Origin: Planctomycetota bacterium
GTDB lineage: Bacteria; Planctomycetota; Phycisphaerae; WQYP01
NCBI GenBank assembly: GCA_021828935.1
Contig: JAJZCU010000125.1
Location: 1 to 6,532 of the forward strand
Direction of reading: 5' to 3'
Length of the DNA stretch: 6,532 bases
In this document: positions 1 to 6,532 of the stretch, one piece after another
How positions within the stretch are numbered: the first letter of the stretch is position 1
Layout: every line of letters starts with the position of its first letter
Notes under the pieces: generated by a model
What the model saw: the letters and a program-made list of their open reading frames with translations, nothing else
Database searches by the model: none
Told to the model about the DNA's origin: nothing
Position numbers and translations under genes: made by a program

Positions 1-838
1 GCACCAGCAGCGGGAACGTGTCGTGCTTAAAGAGAATCGGATTGCAGGACACAAACGGTATGGACACATCGCGGCTGGCCGGCAGCCCCACGCCCACGGC
101 ATACACCGGCACATGGGCCGCCTTCGCCGCCGTGATCGGGTTTTGCCCGCGATTCCAGCCGCCATCGGTAAACACCACGATGCCAGCCAGCCGCCGGCCG
201 CGCTGCCGTCGCGCCGCCGCCGCAATCGCCGCGCCCAGTTGCGTGGCCGTCTGCGTGGGCGCTTTGAGATTGGCCAACCAGTTCTCGCGTGCGGTTTTCG
301 CCGAACGCGGCAGCGGCGTAATGTGTGAACTTTGGCCGAAGGCGTATAATTTTACATGATAAGTTTTGGCCAATTTTGGCGCAACATTTTGCTTTGGATT
401 GGCAAATGCGCCTTGCAACAGCGCCGTCCGCGAGAGGTCGCGCGCTGCCACGCGGCCCAGAATCTTCTGTTCCAACGCCGTCTGGCGGGCCGACGCCGGC
501 CGCGGCACAATGCCCATGGAAGCTGAACGGTCCACCAGCACGGCCAACCCGCCCTTGTGACGCGCGACTCGCGTCATCATCGCCACCGCGCCGCTGGCCA
601 TGAACAGCAACAACAGCATGGCTCCGATGCGCAAAGAGGCCAAAAAGGCCTTGCGCTTGGGCGTAACAAAGGACGGTTCCCGCCGGTAAAACCAGATGAC
701 CAGCGCCATGCCCGCCCCGCCCGCCAGCAGAAACAAAAAGCGATCCAGAGCCGTGGCCAGATGCAAAAAGCGCAACCCCGCGATATGCCGCGAACGCGAT
801 GTATCAAAAAATAGAAGATTTACAAAAAATTGTATCAT
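1..838 (-). CDS. Membrane-anchored VWA-domain protein (N-terminal 279 residues; C-terminus outside window)
   Basis: This is the 5' part of a gene that runs off the left edge; the reading frame is open from ATG 836-838 to base 1. The visible protein has two hydrophobic segments, about residues 31-51 and 64-88, followed by a von Willebrand factor A domain from about residue 96. The MIDAS metal site looks complete: DRSAS (D103, S105, S107), a Thr in 'TATQLGAAI' (T199) and Asp in 'VVFTDGG' (D225). The VWA domain probably faces the periplasm or cytoplasm just beyond the membrane hairpin; topology is not decided. Its ATG overlaps the stop of the BatA-like gene as ATGA, so translation is probably coupled, and a G-rich stretch lies directly upstream. 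By position (MoxR, DUF58, BatA-like, then this) it resembles the long VWA/glutamine-amidotransferase-like membrane proteins of Planctomycetota, but the part that would prove this is missing. The VWA assignment is firm; the full architecture is inference. Confidence 0.87.
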   Translation of the reverse strand, partial: MIQFFVNLLFFDTSRSRHIAGLRFLHLATALDRFLFLLAGGAGMALVIWFYRREPSFVTPKRKAFLASLRIGAMLLLLFMASGAVAMMTRVARHKGGLAVLVDRSASMGIVPRPASARQTALEQKILGRVAARDLSRTALLQGAFANPKQNVAPKLAKTYHVKLYAFGQSSHITPLPRSAKTARENWLANLKAPTQTATQLGAAIAAAARRQRGRRLAGIVVFTDGGWNRGQNPITAAKAAHVPVYAVGVGLPASRDVSIPFVSCNPILFKHDTFPLLV

Positions 839-3081
839 GCCCGCCCCCCCGGCGCCCACAGCAGCGCCAGGCCTGATTCCGCCAGCAGGCAGACCACCGC
901 CAGCGCCAGGAACATCGGCCACAACGGCGCCCCGGCGGCGCCGTTGGCTGATCGCGCCGCGGCGCCGGAAAGTACGCCCAGGGCCACGCCAGGAAATGCC
1001 CGGCGCACTTGCGCCATGGACAGAACATGCAGATTGGCTTCCCTGGCCGGCGGGTTCAGGGCAAACGTGTACGCAAGTTTTTCATGCGTTAAATGATAAA
1101 AGCCGGCAAGCCGGGCATGGGCCAACAGCAGGGTGGTGCGGCCATTGGCGCCGACGGTCGGCGGAACTGCGCGCGTGTGTCCCCCCGGGCCCCGCTGCGC
1201 GAATGTCGCCGTGGAATAACGCGCCGGCACGGCCACTCCCGCGGGTGATCCAACGACGCCGTTAAGCTGCGGCTGCGCCGCTTGCACCGCATACGCCAAT
1301 GTGCGACGCAGTAGCATGACAAAGGCGGGGCACAACGGAAAATTTGACCAGCTTTTTCCCGCGGATGTGGTGAACAACACCACCGTGCCGCGCCCGACGC
1401 GACGCGTTAAAATTGCGGGGACGCCATTGGCAAACCGCGCGATCACGGCGCCGCCCGCGGACCGGGGCTTTTGAGATAACGTTCCCGGTCCGGCATGTGC
1501 GGCCAGTGGGGTTTGTTTCGCAACCATTACGCCGAACGCCCGCCGGAACAGCGGCTGCAACAAAAATGCCCGGTGGGATGGCGCCTTAAAATATGAAAAT
1601 ATGGGATTAGATAAATCGCTGACTTGCAGGCCAATTCCCGGCCGACGGCCGGCGGTCAGGGAAATGATGTGCGTGGGCGCCGCGGGCAACAAGCCGGCTT
1701 TGGCCATCAACACCCGCTGATAGCTGGCGGCCTGCAAATGCGGCCCGGCAAAGATCAGCAACGCGCCGCCGTGGCGGACAAAATCCCGCAGACTTGCGGC
1801 CCAATGGGCCCGTACGCGGGCGACATCACTGAAAACAACTGCCTGATAACGCGACAATGAAACGCCGCCCAGTTGCCCCGTACGGATGCTTTTCACCCGG
1901 AACAGAGGCGGCAAGGAGTGGGTTCCGGAAATCGTGCCGCGATTGTTGTTAATGCGCGGGTTAGCGCCGGGCGCCACGGCCGCGTTAATAAACGTGGCTC
2001 CGTCGGCCCTGGCGGCGCCCCCGCCTGTATTGCCGCCGTCAACTAACAGCACGCGCAACCGCCGCAGCACCGGCACAACCAACCGCCGCCGGGCGCACGC
2101 CGGCAACGGCTGCGGGCTCAATCGGGCCTCTATACGCTCCACCCCCGCGGCCGGCAGCCGTGCGGCAATCCGCACCCGCGCCGTGTGTTGCAGCCGGGCA
2201 ATGACCGCCGCGCCTACTTTTATCAATTTTTTATCGCCGCGCCCCAGATACAGGTTTACCGCAACATTGTGCGCCGGCACAGGGCCATGGTTCACCACCG
2301 TTGCCGCCACAGACACTGACGAACCCGCGCGCACCAATGGGTCTGACAACGCCAGCTGGTCGATGGAAATAATCGCCGGAGTCCGTCGCCCGATTTTTAC
2401 GGCGACAACGTGCTGATTACCAGCGGCGTTAATTTTTGCAAGCAGTTTCTTCCACTGGGACCACGCCGCGCTGTGCGGCGCGGGAAAGGCGTTGCGCTGC
2501 ATGTCCGACACGATATAAATCGTCCCGCCGGAATGGCTTCTGAGCAATAACCGCATCCCCCTGGCCAGAGCGCCCTGCATATCCGTACCGCCGTCAGAGG
2601 GCCGGGCCCGGGCAATCGCCTGCCGCGCGTAAGATAAATCGTCACTGATTCGGGCAACGGTCTGGAGGGTTGTATTAAAGGTGATCACGGCCGCGCGCGA
2701 CCCGCGCGGCAGATTTGCCACGATGCGTTCAGCGGCGCGCTGGGCGGCGGCAAAACGGGTGCTGCCCCCGCGCCGCAAGGTCATGGACATGCTGTTGTCC
2801 AGCAGTATCACCGCCGCGGCGCCACCTGAAGACAGCGAACCCGCCGAAAGCAGCGGCCGGGCCGCGGCCAGCACAACAAACACAATGGCCAGCGTGCGCA
2901 GGATTAGCAAAATAATATCGCGCAACTGCAGCCGCCGCGAATTTCTCTGCATGGAATCCAACAGGAAACGGATGGCGGCCCAGTCCACGATTTTGAAATT
3001 GCGGCGATTCAACAGATGAATAATGATGGGAATGGCCGCCAACGCGGCGAACCCCAGCATTGCTTCATCCAGAAAAGTCAT
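835..3081 (-). CDS. BatA-type membrane protein with VWA domain and C-terminal membrane anchor (748 aa)
   Basis: The N-terminus (residues 1-80) is a BatA-like double membrane anchor: a first hydrophobic helix ending 'IPIIIHLLNRR' (about 9-27) and a second, 'IILLILRTLAIVFVVLAAA' (about 56-74). A VWA domain follows, about residues 89-235, with a full MIDAS: DNSMS (D95, S97, S99), T166 in 'GGTDM' and D193 in 'IVSDM'. Residues about 240-340 look like a beta-sandwich (CARDB-like, 'VVNHGPVPAHNVAVNLYLG'). Residues about 342-470 contain 'RVLLVDGG' and 'FVRHGGALLIFAGP', resembling an inactive glutamine-amidotransferase-like fold; no catalytic Cys is visible there. A last hydrophobic helix lies near 719-741. 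Classical BatA is about 330 residues, so this is the long form. I chose ATG 3079-3081, which has GAAGG 8 bases upstream; a TTG directly before it (3082-3084) is less likely. Probable role: envelope-bound partner of the MoxR ATPase. Domain calls after residue 240 are inference. Confidence 0.92.
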   Translation of the reverse strand: MTFLDEAMLGFAALAAIPIIIHLLNRRNFKIVDWAAIRFLLDSMQRNSRRLQLRDIILLILRTLAIVFVVLAAARPLLSAGSLSSGGAAAVILLDNSMSMTLRRGGSTRFAAAQRAAERIVANLPRGSRAAVITFNTTLQTVARISDDLSYARQAIARARPSDGGTDMQGALARGMRLLLRSHSGGTIYIVSDMQRNAFPAPHSAAWSQWKKLLAKINAAGNQHVVAVKIGRRTPAIISIDQLALSDPLVRAGSSVSVAATVVNHGPVPAHNVAVNLYLGRGDKKLIKVGAAVIARLQHTARVRIAARLPAAGVERIEARLSPQPLPACARRRLVVPVLRRLRVLLVDGGNTGGGAARADGATFINAAVAPGANPRINNNRGTISGTHSLPPLFRVKSIRTGQLGGVSLSRYQAVVFSDVARVRAHWAASLRDFVRHGGALLIFAGPHLQAASYQRVLMAKAGLLPAAPTHIISLTAGRRPGIGLQVSDLSNPIFSYFKAPSHRAFLLQPLFRRAFGVMVAKQTPLAAHAGPGTLSQKPRSAGGAVIARFANGVPAILTRRVGRGTVVLFTTSAGKSWSNFPLCPAFVMLLRRTLAYAVQAAQPQLNGVVGSPAGVAVPARYSTATFAQRGPGGHTRAVPPTVGANGRTTLLLAHARLAGFYHLTHEKLAYTFALNPPAREANLHVLSMAQVRRAFPGVALGVLSGAAARSANGAAGAPLWPMFLALAVVCLLAESGLALLWAPGGRA
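844..850 (-). other. G7 tract in slippery-heptamer register at the end of the BatA-like gene
   Basis: The minus strand reads CCG GGG GGG CGG GCA TGA at the end of the BatA-like gene. The seven G fall exactly as G GGG GGG, the X XXY YYZ register of a -1 slip site. Reading one base back gives GCG GGC ATG ATA, the frame of the following VWA gene, with no stop between. The tract also supplies the only purine-rich sequence upstream of that gene's ATG, so it may simply serve as ribosome binding sequence. Confidence 0.45.
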
Positions 3082-3082
3082 C

Positions 3083-3100
3083 AAAAAAGCCTTCTTTTTT
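3083..3100 (-). repeat. Perfect 7-bp inverted repeat around the BatA-like ribosome binding site
   Basis: On the minus strand the sequence reads AAAAAAG, AAGG, CTTTTTT: a perfect 7-bp stem with a four-base loop, ending 2 bases before the start codon at 3081. With six A:U pairs the stem is weak in RNA. It may be a leader structure or chance. Confidence 0.5.
3090..3094 (-). promoter_or_regulatory. Ribosome binding site of the BatA-like gene
   Basis: GAAGG on the minus strand lies 8 bases before ATG 3081 and supports that start over the adjacent TTG. Four of its five bases form the loop of a perfect A/T-rich inverted repeat, so in RNA it could be displayed in a tetraloop. Confidence 0.6.
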
Positions 3101-3105
3101 CGTGC

Positions 3106-3122
3106 GGCGCGGCCGGGGCGCC
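3106..3122 (-). repeat. GC-rich 5-bp inverted repeat in the DUF58 to BatA-like gap
   Basis: GGCGC (3106-3110) and GCGCC (3118-3122) can pair across a seven-base loop, just upstream of the A/T-rich repeat. It is not a canonical terminator, because no U-run follows directly. The remainder of this 100-base gap (3123-3181) holds nothing I recognise. Confidence 0.35.
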
Positions 3123-3181
3123 TTCAAATACGTTATTAAACGCCGTGGCAAAACAGCCGCTTGTGCCCGTTGGCTGATCTT

Positions 3182-4108
3182 TTAGCCCGGCGAACCGCGG
3201 CCGGAACCGCCCCGTTCCATGTGCCGACGTTTCGCCAAATACGCGCTTAACGCCACATCCACCGGCATTTTGGTGTTGGCCAGAAAATAATCCACGCCGT
3301 TGCGCTGGCACGCCGCCTTCACGCGCGTTACATGCCGGTGCAACGCCTCCAAATATGATTTTTTAATGGCGCGGGGGTTGCACAAAACCCGCGCCGGCAG
3401 TTCCAGCCCGCGGAACTGCGTCATGCCGGCAAACGGAAACTCCACTTCATCATTGTCCAGCACTTGTATCACCACAACTTCGTGCCCCACATGCCGCAGG
3501 TGACGCAGCGCCGGCAGTAAAACATCGGCGTCTTCAAAAAGATCGCTGACCAGAAATACAATTCCGCGCCGCGGATTTTCCTGGGCCACCCGATGTAATA
3601 TCGCCGCCACGTTCGTTGGACCGCCGGCCTTTGCGGTTTCCAGCATCCGGCAGATGCGGTGGATGTGGGCCTGTCGCGTGGAACGCTCGGCGAAATCGAG
3701 CATCTTGTCAGAAAATACCCCCGCCGCCACCGCGTCCGACTGCTGCAGCACAAAAAACGCCAGCGCCGCCGCACCCAGTTTCGCGTATTCCAATTTGGAT
3801 AGTCCGCCCGCCGCCGCCCGCCCGGCATACGCCATGGATTCGGAAACATCCAGCAGAATGGTGGTCACCAGGTTGGTTTCGGCTTCGTATTGCTTGATAT
3901 AATACCGTTCACTCTTGCCCCACACCTTCCAATCCAAATGCCGCAGGTCGTCGCCGGCCACGTAGCCGCGGTGCTGCGCGAATTCCACGGAATAGCCATG
4001 ATACGGGCTTTTGTGCATGCCAGAAATGAACCCCTCCACCACATATTTGGCGCGCAGATCAAGGCGCGAAATCTTCGCCAGTGTTTTAGGATCAAGATAA
4101 TCAGCCAT
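3182..4108 (-). CDS. DUF58 domain protein, soluble VWA-like form (308 aa)
   Basis: This protein has the DUF58 signature: 'GDDLRHLDWKVWGKSERYYIKQYEAE' lies at residues 52-77, where family members carry a conserved D-W...R...E pattern. The second half is a VWA-like fold with a complete MIDAS: DVSES (D87, S89, S91), T165 in 'GGPTNVAAIL' and D189 in 'VFLVSDLFED'. There are no membrane helices, so this is the short cytoplasmic type of about 300 residues, not the longer membrane-anchored type. The C-terminus ends in a Gly-rich tail (about 297-308). DUF58 genes typically follow moxR; here the gap to the MoxR gene is 64 bases. ATG 4106-4108 is the only reasonable start, since an in-frame stop lies 24 bases upstream; no strong Shine-Dalgarno is seen (only GGAT, 3 bases before the ATG). 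The molecular function of DUF58 is unknown. It is inferred to be a client or adaptor of the ATPase. Confidence 0.94.
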   Translation of the reverse strand: MADYLDPKTLAKISRLDLRAKYVVEGFISGMHKSPYHGYSVEFAQHRGYVAGDDLRHLDWKVWGKSERYYIKQYEAETNLVTTILLDVSESMAYAGRAAAGGLSKLEYAKLGAAALAFFVLQQSDAVAAGVFSDKMLDFAERSTRQAHIHRICRMLETAKAGGPTNVAAILHRVAQENPRRGIVFLVSDLFEDADVLLPALRHLRHVGHEVVVIQVLDNDEVEFPFAGMTQFRGLELPARVLCNPRAIKKSYLEALHRHVTRVKAACQRNGVDYFLANTKMPVDVALSAYLAKRRHMERGGSGRGSPG

Positions 4109-4172
4109 GGCATCCGCGTGCTTGAGTTTTGTTTAATCGCCCGTCTCCCCCAGGCGCCGCCGACCTTCATGT

Positions 4173-5225
<1,053 letters not shown>

Positions 5226-5232
5226 GTAACCG

Positions 5233-5238
5233 TCTCCT
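5233..5238 (-). promoter_or_regulatory. Ribosome binding site of the MoxR gene
   Basis: AGGAGA on the minus strand stands 7 bases before the MoxR ATG at 5225. It is the clearest Shine-Dalgarno sequence in the operon and fixes the start. Confidence 0.8.
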
Positions 5239-5276
5239 GTAAGCGTGGCATCACGAACGGGTCAGGCGCCACGAGC

Positions 5277-5957
5277 CTATTGCGCCTCATACAGCCCGTG
5301 TAACTTAATATAATCAACCACCTTCGGCGGCGTTAAGAAATCAATCGACAGGCCCTCCCGCACCCGACGGCGGATGTCCGTGGCGGAAATATCCACGCCC
5401 GGAGTCTCCAGCAGGGCATCGCGGAAGCGGCGGATCTCCGCGTCGGTCCACTGTTCCCGCAGTTGCGAAAACACTGCCTCCGTGCCGCCGCGCCGCGCCA
5501 GTATGGCCAGCTCCGCCAAGCGCACAATCTGCCGAACATTCCGCCATGTATACAGTTTGGGCAGTTGGTCGGCGCCCATCAGCAACGTGAAATTCTTACC
5601 AGGATAAGTTGCCTTCAACGCGTGCAGCGTGTCAATGGTGTAACTGGCGCCGCCCCGCTCCACCTCAACATGACTCACCCCAAAGCGCGGCACGCCCGCA
5701 ATCGCCAGCCGAAGCATTTCCAGACGATCGGCGCCCGAGGCCGGCCGTGCCTGGGCCTTGTGCGGCGACCGGCTGGCCGGCACAAACAGCACGTCCGCGG
5801 CGCCGAGCAACTCCCTGGCCGCCTGCGCCGTGATCAGGTGCCCATGATGCACCGGGTCAAACGTGCCCCCAAAGAGCAGCGTGGTTCCCACCGCCCCGCC
5901 GCGCCGGGGCGCAAACGGACGCAGGGTTAAATCGTCGGAGGGCGTTTGTTGTGCCAT
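5277..5957 (-). CDS. nadD: Nicotinate-nucleotide adenylyltransferase (226 aa)
   Basis: NadD transfers AMP from ATP to nicotinate mononucleotide to give deamido-NAD, the step before NAD synthetase. It is a cytoplasmic nucleotidyltransferase with a Rossmann-like fold. Numbered from ATG 5955-5957, the signature 'GGTFDPVHHGHL' is at 30-41 with the HxGH-type residues H37 and H40. 'VPASRSPHK' is at 59-67, 'LLMGADQL' at 125-132 and the ISxTxIR motif 'ISATDIRRRV' at 190-199. The C-terminal 'VVDYIKLHGLY' is typical. The start is uncertain. ATG 6027-6029 (250 aa) would leave 13 bases to the divergent gene and cover the AT-rich promoter-like region. ATG 5964-5966 is also in frame. GTG 5889-5891 would give 204 aa, closest to the usual length. 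I prefer 5957 because it keeps the intergenic region free. Likely first gene of the operon; the usual neighbour rsfS is not next to it. Confidence 0.95.
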   Translation of the reverse strand: MAQQTPSDDLTLRPFAPRRGGAVGTTLLFGGTFDPVHHGHLITAQAARELLGAADVLFVPASRSPHKAQARPASGADRLEMLRLAIAGVPRFGVSHVEVERGGASYTIDTLHALKATYPGKNFTLLMGADQLPKLYTWRNVRQIVRLAELAILARRGGTEAVFSQLREQWTDAEIRRFRDALLETPGVDISATDIRRRVREGLSIDFLTPPKVVDYIKLHGLYEAQ

Positions 5958-5971
5958 GCAGATCATTTTAC

Positions 5972-5977
5972 AGTATA
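5972..5977 (-). promoter_or_regulatory. Candidate -10 element for nadD and the operon
   Basis: TATACT reads on the minus strand 14 bases before the preferred nadD ATG. It overlaps the opposing plus-strand hexamer TATATT by four bases. TTGGCG (5991-5996) resembles a -35 but the spacing is only 13 bases. If this is the promoter, the nadD transcript would have a very short leader and the upstream ATG at 6029 could not be used. Confidence 0.3.
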
Positions 5978-5979
5978 TT
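5974..5979 (+). promoter_or_regulatory. Candidate -10 element for the adenosyltransferase gene
   Basis: TATATT lies in the only AT-rich part of the divergent intergenic region, 63 bases before the adenosyltransferase ATG. The base composition contrasts sharply with the GC-rich surroundings. No good -35 hexamer is found at 16-18 bases; GTGCCA (5951-5956) is a poor match at 17. It is a candidate only. Confidence 0.3.
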
Positions 5980-6031
5980 TTCGATTCGTGCGCCAAGGGC
6001 CCATCCAGGCCCCGCGCCGCCCGCGACATTC

Positions 6032-6037
6032 AGGGGA
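6032..6037 (+). promoter_or_regulatory. Ribosome binding site of the adenosyltransferase gene
   Basis: AGGGGA stands 5 bases before ATG 6043 and supports that start. Confidence 0.7.
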
Positions 6038-6042
6038 ATCCT

Positions 6043-6532
6043 ATGAAAATTTACACCCGCCAGGGCGATGCCGGAACCACCGGCCTTTTCGACGGCCAAC
6101 GCGTGCCCAAGGACGACCCGCGGATCAATGCCTACGGCGCCGTGGATGAACTCAACAGCTTTGTGGGCGTGGCCGTGGCGGCCGGGGCGAACCCGGATTT
6201 GGCCACCATTTTGCGGCAGATCCAGCATGACCTGTTTGTGCTGGGCGCGGATCTGGCGACGCCGCAGAACAGCCGCAACGAAGCCAAAATACAGCGCGTC
6301 CCCCCTGAAGCAGCCGCCGCCTTGGAACCGATCATCGACCGCGTGGAGGCGCTGCTGATTCCGCTGAAGCAGTTTATTTTGCCCGGCGGTTCCATGGTGG
6401 CCGCGCAGTTGCATGTGGCCCGAACCGTCTGCCGCCGGGCGGAGCGGCTGGTGGTGACCCTCACAGCCCACACCGCCATCAACCCGCAGTGCGTGACCTA
6501 CCTCAACCGCCTCAGCGATCTTCTATTCGTGC
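6043..6532 (+). CDS. pduO: PduO-type ATP:cob(I)alamin adenosyltransferase (first 163 residues; 3' end outside window)
   Basis: This enzyme transfers the 5'-deoxyadenosyl group of ATP to cob(I)alamin, making adenosylcobalamin; it acts as a cytoplasmic trimer in B12 assimilation and salvage. Visible motifs are the N-terminal ATP-binding 'YTRQGDAGTTGLFDG' (4-18), 'KDDPRINAYGAVDELNS' (23-39, with D35 as the conserved Asp of the active site), 'ILPGG' (112-116), 'LHVARTVCRRAER' (123-135, conserved Arg and Glu) and 'YLNRLSDLLFV' (153-163). The family is usually about 180-190 residues, so roughly 20-25 residues are missing off the right edge. Start ATG 6043-6045 has AGGGGA 5 bases upstream, and the conserved N-terminus begins at residue 4, so the start is secure. 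It is divergent from nadD with 85 bases between. No cobalamin riboswitch fits in that gap, and no other B12 gene is in view. The name pduO marks the family, not a propanediol role. Confidence 0.95.
   Translation, partial: MKIYTRQGDAGTTGLFDGQRVPKDDPRINAYGAVDELNSFVGVAVAAGANPDLATILRQIQHDLFVLGADLATPQNSRNEAKIQRVPPEAAAALEPIIDRVEALLIPLKQFILPGGSMVAAQLHVARTVCRRAERLVVTLTAHTAINPQCVTYLNRLSDLLFV

Noticed and set aside
345..350. TATAAT hexamer on the plus strand
   Set aside because: It sits inside the VWA coding region on the antisense strand, with no -35 at proper spacing and no gene downstream.
696..1265. Long plus-strand open frame (189 codons) opposite the BatA-like gene
   Set aside because: It lies antisense to a clearly coding gene, is Pro/Arg/Ala-rich as expected for GC-rich shadow frames, and has no recognisable motif.
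1886..2416. Plus-strand open frame of 176 codons antisense to the VWA and CARDB-like region
   Set aside because: It is low complexity and rich in Arg, Thr and Ala, has no family signature, and the opposite strand encodes intact VWA motifs.
3865..4170. Minus-strand frame starting in the MoxR-DUF58 gap (ATG 4170) as a possible small gene
   Set aside because: It runs out of frame through most of the DUF58 start region and has no recognisable features; DUF58 accounts for the coding signal.
5226..5276. GTGGC/GCCAC inverted repeat between nadD and MoxR as a terminator
   Set aside because: The arms are only five bases, the loop is long (about 18 bases) and no U-run follows; read-through into the MoxR gene is more likely.
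5958..6042. Cobalamin riboswitch upstream of the adenosyltransferase gene
   Set aside because: The 85-base gap is too short for the roughly 200-base element, and no B12-box-like sequence is seen.
5968..6471. Minus-strand open frame of 167 codons opposite the adenosyltransferase
   Set aside because: The plus strand carries every conserved PduO motif, and the minus frame has none; it is a shadow.

Overview
The window is dense, GC-rich bacterial DNA with six protein-coding genes, two of them cut by the window edges. I see no RNA genes, insertion sequences, CRISPR arrays or phage genes. Five genes run on the minus strand and look like one transcription unit. In transcription order they are nadD, a MoxR-family AAA+ ATPase, a soluble DUF58 protein, a 748-residue membrane protein with a BatA-type N-terminus plus a VWA domain, and the first 279 residues of a second membrane VWA protein that leaves the window at base 1. 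A sixth gene, a PduO-type ATP:cob(I)alamin adenosyltransferase, runs divergently on the plus strand and is cut at the right edge.

The organism is not identified by any marker gene. Long proteins that begin with a BatA-like 'IPIIIHLLNRR' membrane anchor, and that follow MoxR and DUF58 genes, are in my experience typical of Planctomycetota and other PVC-superphylum bacteria. I infer such an organism with moderate to low confidence. There is no sign of recent horizontal transfer: GC bias and gene density are even, and the AT-rich patches are confined to the nadD/adenosyltransferase intergenic region, the short leader of the BatA-like gene and the start of the last gene.

Layout, right to left: 6043-6532 (+) is the adenosyltransferase. 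5958-6042 is an 85-base divergent control region with overlapping -10-like hexamers. 5277-5957 (-) is nadD. 4173-5225 (-) is the MoxR ATPase. 3182-4108 (-) is DUF58. 3082-3181 is a 100-base leader with two inverted repeats. 835-3081 (-) is the BatA/VWA protein. 1-838 (-) is the second VWA protein, whose start codon overlaps the preceding stop as ATGA.

Functionally, MoxR ATPases are thought to act as chaperones for VWA proteins, as in RavA-ViaA and the Bat/aerotolerance clusters. This operon has one ATPase and three proteins with intact MIDAS metal-binding motifs (DxSxS, Thr, Asp): one soluble and two membrane-anchored. That pattern suggests an ATPase that matures or remodels an envelope-associated complex. 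NadD makes NAD and has no obvious mechanistic tie to this. The most unusual observation is a run of seven G at the end of the BatA/VWA gene. It sits in exact X XXY YYZ register, so a -1 slip would fuse the BatA/VWA protein in frame to the next VWA protein.
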